Assembly: GCF_042658925.1 (NCBI RefSeq)
Contig: NZ_JBHSRF010000006.1
Location: 124,001 to 188,000, forward strand
DNA length: 64,000 nucleotides
Direction of reading: 5' to 3'
Origin: Sphaerisporangium aureirubrum
GTDB taxonomy: Bacteria; Actinomycetota; Actinomycetes; Streptosporangiales; Streptosporangiaceae
The notes beneath the pieces are model-generated. The model did not search any database. It worked only from the letters and a program-made list of their open reading frames with translations, and was not told the origin of the DNA. Of the stretch, positions 63,590 to 64,000 are shown in pieces; positions within the stretch are counted from its first letter, which is position 1, and each line of letters opens with the position of its first letter. The translations under genes were made by a program, and so were the position numbers.

Positions 63590-64000
63590 CCCCCGGCCCG
63601 ATCCGTGTGGTCATCGCCGACGACCACACCCTGCTGCGCGACAGCTTCCGCGCCCTGGTCGACGGCACCCCCGGGATGACCACGGTCGGCGAGGCCGCGA
63701 CGGGGGCGGACGCCGTGCGGCTGGCCCTCAGCGAACAGCCCGACATCGTCCTGATGGACGTGCGCATGCCGGAGATGGACGGCATCGAAGCGACCCGCCG
63801 GATCTGCGCCTCCCCCGGCACGGCCGGTGTGCGCGTGCTGATCCTCACCACCTTCGACCTGGACGAGTACGTCTACGCGGCCCTGCGCGCGGGCGCCAGC
63901 GGCTTCCTGGTGAAGGACACCACCGCCGTGGAGCTCCTCGCGGCCATCCGCGTCATCGTCGCGGGCGGCGCCCTCCTCGGCCCCGCCGTGACCCGCCGCC
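63586..64000 (+). CDS. NarL/FixJ response regulator, 3' end outside the window
   Basis: The first 138 residues of a response regulator, starting at a GTG that overlaps the kinase stop. The receiver domain has acidic residues D12 and D13, the phosphoacceptor D58 (VLMDVRMPEMDG) and GFLVKDTTAVELL with the conserved lysine. The LuxR-type DNA-binding domain expected at the C-terminus lies beyond the window. It is the partner of the kinase just upstream; the target genes are unknown. Confidence 0.93.
   Translation, partial: MTPGPIRVVIADDHTLLRDSFRALVDGTPGMTTVGEAATGADAVRLALSEQPDIVLMDVRMPEMDGIEATRRICASPGTAGVRVLILTTFDLDEYVYAALRAGASGFLVKDTTAVELLAAIRVIVAGGALLGPAVTRR

Overview
The window is very GC-rich with strong third-position GC bias and frequent GTG/TTG starts. 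It carries mycothiol-linked detoxification, a small acyl-CoA carboxylase epsilon subunit, LCP-type wall enzymes, a DUF574 methyltransferase and a LysM/BTAD protein. Together these point to a filamentous actinomycete, probably of the Streptosporangiales (inference from gene content and style; no rRNA or tRNA was seen).

Layout. (1) 1-4.6 kb: the end of what looks like a secretion or Tad-pilus-associated locus (LysM/BTAD membrane protein, lipoprotein, secreted protein). (2) 4.6-7.6 kb: a membrane-anchored STAND NTPase with TPR repeats, bracketed by a near-perfect ~50-bp inverted repeat pair. (3) 7.6-9.8 kb: an XRE-type regulator divergent from two small overlapping unknown genes. (4) 9.9-13.1 kb: an Ada/AlkA fusion overlapping ogt, then a NYN-domain nuclease. 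(5) 13.2-36 kb: a mostly housekeeping block with acyl-CoA carboxylase beta/epsilon, an ABC exporter, PEP carboxylase, a YdeP-type molybdo-oxidoreductase with FdhD, biotin ligase, a PH-domain membrane protein, MscR with an MBL hydrolase, iron-regulated bfd-bfr, a two-component system, GtrA, a lipoprotein, purK-purE, UDP-glucose dehydrogenase and an acyl-CoA dehydrogenase. Its backbone resembles the M. tuberculosis Rv3274c-Rv3281 neighbourhood with extra modules inserted. (6) 36-44 kb: accessory genes, namely a WD40 STAND protein, a VOC protein, a decayed DJ-1/PfpI pseudogene, an SDR behind a nested inverted repeat, an arginase-fold-like protein and a DUF574 methyltransferase.

(7) 44-54.3 kb: purC, then a surface-glycopolymer locus. 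It holds an LCP ligase, two GT2 enzymes, an IspD/TarI-like cytidylyltransferase, two CDP-alcohol phosphotransferases, a DUF5941 membrane protein, a sugar/polyol nucleotidyltransferase and an AraM/EgsA-type glycerol-1-phosphate dehydrogenase. These genes could make an activated (possibly sn-glycerol-1-phosphate-derived) alcohol and move it to a polyol or glycan acceptor. It is the best candidate here for an undescribed pathway. (8) 54.5-60 kb: an accessory stretch with an aminoglycoside-nucleotidyltransferase-like protein, a frameshifted XRE regulator, a SLOG-like protein, a HATPase anti-sigma-like protein, an orphan HTH, an HsdR-N-like PD-(D/E)XK protein and a GNAT-XRE pair divergent from a methionine aminopeptidase gene. 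(9) 60.7-64 kb: a tyrosine phosphatase, a membrane protein and a NarL-type two-component system whose regulator runs off the window.
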